Translations under genes and position numbers: made by a program
Source: Clostridiaceae bacterium
GTDB lineage: Bacteria; Bacillota; Clostridia; Monoglobales; Firm-18
DNA: 13,635 nucleotides
Assembly (NCBI GenBank): GCA_012511915.1
Contig: JAAZFB010000450.1
Span: forward strand, 1 to 13,635
Direction of reading: 5' to 3'
The notes under the pieces: generated by a model
What the model saw: the letters and a program-made list of their open reading frames with translations, nothing else
The model's database searches: none
Told to the model about the DNA's origin: nothing
Shown here: positions 13,002 through 13,635 of the stretch, one piece after another
Layout: each line of letters opens with the position of its first letter
Numbering within the stretch: the stretch's first letter is position 1

Positions 13002-13046
13002 ATGTTTTATTTTTTGCTGATACAATATTACTAAGAGGTGGTGTCA

Positions 13047-13370
13047 GTGCTATACGACTACAAAGCCGTCGGACAGCGAATAAAGTCAGCGCGCAACGCA
13101 AAGCCTTATACGCAGGACTACGTATCATCAAAAGCAAATATCGGCGAAAAATTTCTCAGCCAGGTGGAATGTGGAAAAGCTGGGTTGTCTGTAAATTCAT
13201 TGGTTGAAATTTGTTCTATTTTAGAGGTGAGTTCCGATTATATTTTATTTGGAAATACCCATTCTAAATCCGACCCTATCAGCAAATTATTGAAGAAATT
13301 ATCTCCAAAACAACTGAACGCCGCTGAAGAACTGCTGAAAATATTTGTTAACACTTGCACGGATAAGTAG
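13047..13370 (+). CDS. XRE-family helix-turn-helix regulator
   Basis: A 107-residue DNA-binding protein. The N-terminal XRE helix-turn-helix domain covers about 3-68: VGQRIKSARNAKPYTQDYVS, then KANIGEKFLSQVECGKAGLS with the recognition helix, then LVEICSILEVSSDYILFG. A short helical tail (about 75-105) could mediate dimerisation. GTG at 13047 is chosen because AGAGGTG lies at the right distance; earlier GTG codons at 13038 and 13041 overlap that site. The gene is divergent from the RHS operon with about 200 nt between starts, so it may repress both. It converges with the AbrB-like ORF, eight bases apart. It ends in TAG. The regulatory target is inferred. Confidence 0.88.
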   Translation: MLYDYKAVGQRIKSARNAKPYTQDYVSSKANIGEKFLSQVECGKAGLSVNSLVEICSILEVSSDYILFGNTHSKSDPISKLLKKLSPKQLNAAEELLKIFVNTCTDK

Positions 13371-13378
13371 AAATACAT

Positions 13379-13552
13379 TTAATATAGCATCAGTGTTTGG
13401 TATGCCCTGATGCACATTATACCGCTCAAAAAATCTATTTGTATTGTGTCATAAGGCTTAATATTCATATCATTCACAATGTAATCTTTTAGTTTTATAC
13501 AACCATTTTCTATTTTAATGTCATATTTCCATAGAGGTTTAAAGCCGAACAT
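13379..13552 (-). CDS. Small AbrB/MazE-like swapped-hairpin protein (tentative)
   Basis: A 57-residue ORF beginning MFGFKPLWKYD. It continues with DIKIENGCIKLKDYIV and MNIKPYDTIQIDFLSGIMCI, a strand-turn-helix-strand pattern recalling AbrB/MazE-type domains, where a gik-x-gD-x-v turn is typical. The ATG lies three bases after the stop of the preceding gene fragment, so the two may be translationally coupled. There is no clear Shine-Dalgarno. If real, it would be a small regulator or an antitoxin-like protein. Conservation in related genomes would settle it. Confidence 0.5.
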   Translation of the reverse strand: MFGFKPLWKYDIKIENGCIKLKDYIVNDMNIKPYDTIQIDFLSGIMCIRAYQTLMLY

Positions 13553-13555
13553 GTC

Positions 13556-13635
13556 TTAATCGTCATTGAAGTCATATAAAGGCTTTTTGAAAATGTTAAC
13601 TGTTATAATATCAGGATATCTTATTGCAACAACAG
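13556..13635 (-). CDS. C-terminal end of an unidentified gene (partial)
   Basis: The minus-strand frame entering from the window edge reads VVAIRYPDIITVNIFKKPLY followed by DFNDD and a TAA at 13558-13556. Composition and the clean end followed by another start suggest real coding sequence. Too little is present (25 residues) to name a family. Confidence 0.45.
   Translation of the reverse strand, partial: VVAIRYPDIITVNIFKKPLYDFNDD

Noticed and set aside
13387..13413. Hairpin GCATCAG/CTGATGC as terminator of the XRE gene
   Set aside because: The 13-nt loop and the lack of a following T-tract make it weak, and it lies inside the convergent small ORF.

Overview
The window looks like an accessory region of a low-GC Firmicute, most likely an anaerobic Clostridia gut lineage. 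This rests on the AT-rich intergenic DNA, strong AGGAGG-type ribosome binding sites, a Sec-exported Gram-positive RHS/YD-repeat protein, a TnpW/DUF4368-recombinase element and short GGGACGGT-ended repeats. No core genes are present, so the genus cannot be named.

Layout, read mainly on the minus strand from high to low coordinates. At 13379-13635 lie the tail of an unidentified gene and a 57-residue AbrB-like ORF. These converge on an XRE-family regulator (13047-13370, plus strand). The regulator is divergent from a three-gene operon: a single-pass membrane protein (12844-12248), a giant exported RHS/YD-repeat protein (12216-6574) ending in an Amidase_6-like cysteine hydrolase domain, and a membrane-anchored, outward-facing probable immunity protein (6559-6062). 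A hairpin terminator follows. The RHS reading frame contains one in-frame TAG at codon 240, so it is either a recent pseudogene, a readthrough gene or a base error.

Beyond this lies a small plus-strand mobile element: tnpW (4055-4207) and a 551-residue large serine recombinase (4324-5979). It is preceded by a structured leader with duplicated ribosome-binding segments, an 8-codon leader ORF fitted inside a hairpin, and two further hairpins. Next is a HEPN/MNT gene pair (3559-2880, minus) with its own promoter and a perfect terminator.

The low-coordinate third holds two promoterless, orphan RHS C-terminal cassettes. Each has a short piece of RHS core, a copper-amine-oxidase-N-like linker, a different toxin tip and a downstream immunity gene: an HNH/WHH nuclease with a DUF2019-like protein (2832-1748), and a possible BECR-type nuclease with an unrecognised small protein (1603-541). 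The linkers share about 184 bp of near-identical DNA with a sharp identity boundary. The whole reads as a polymorphic toxin locus with a full-length delivery gene and a reserve of alternative toxin tips, later interrupted by a serine-recombinase element and a HEPN/MNT module.
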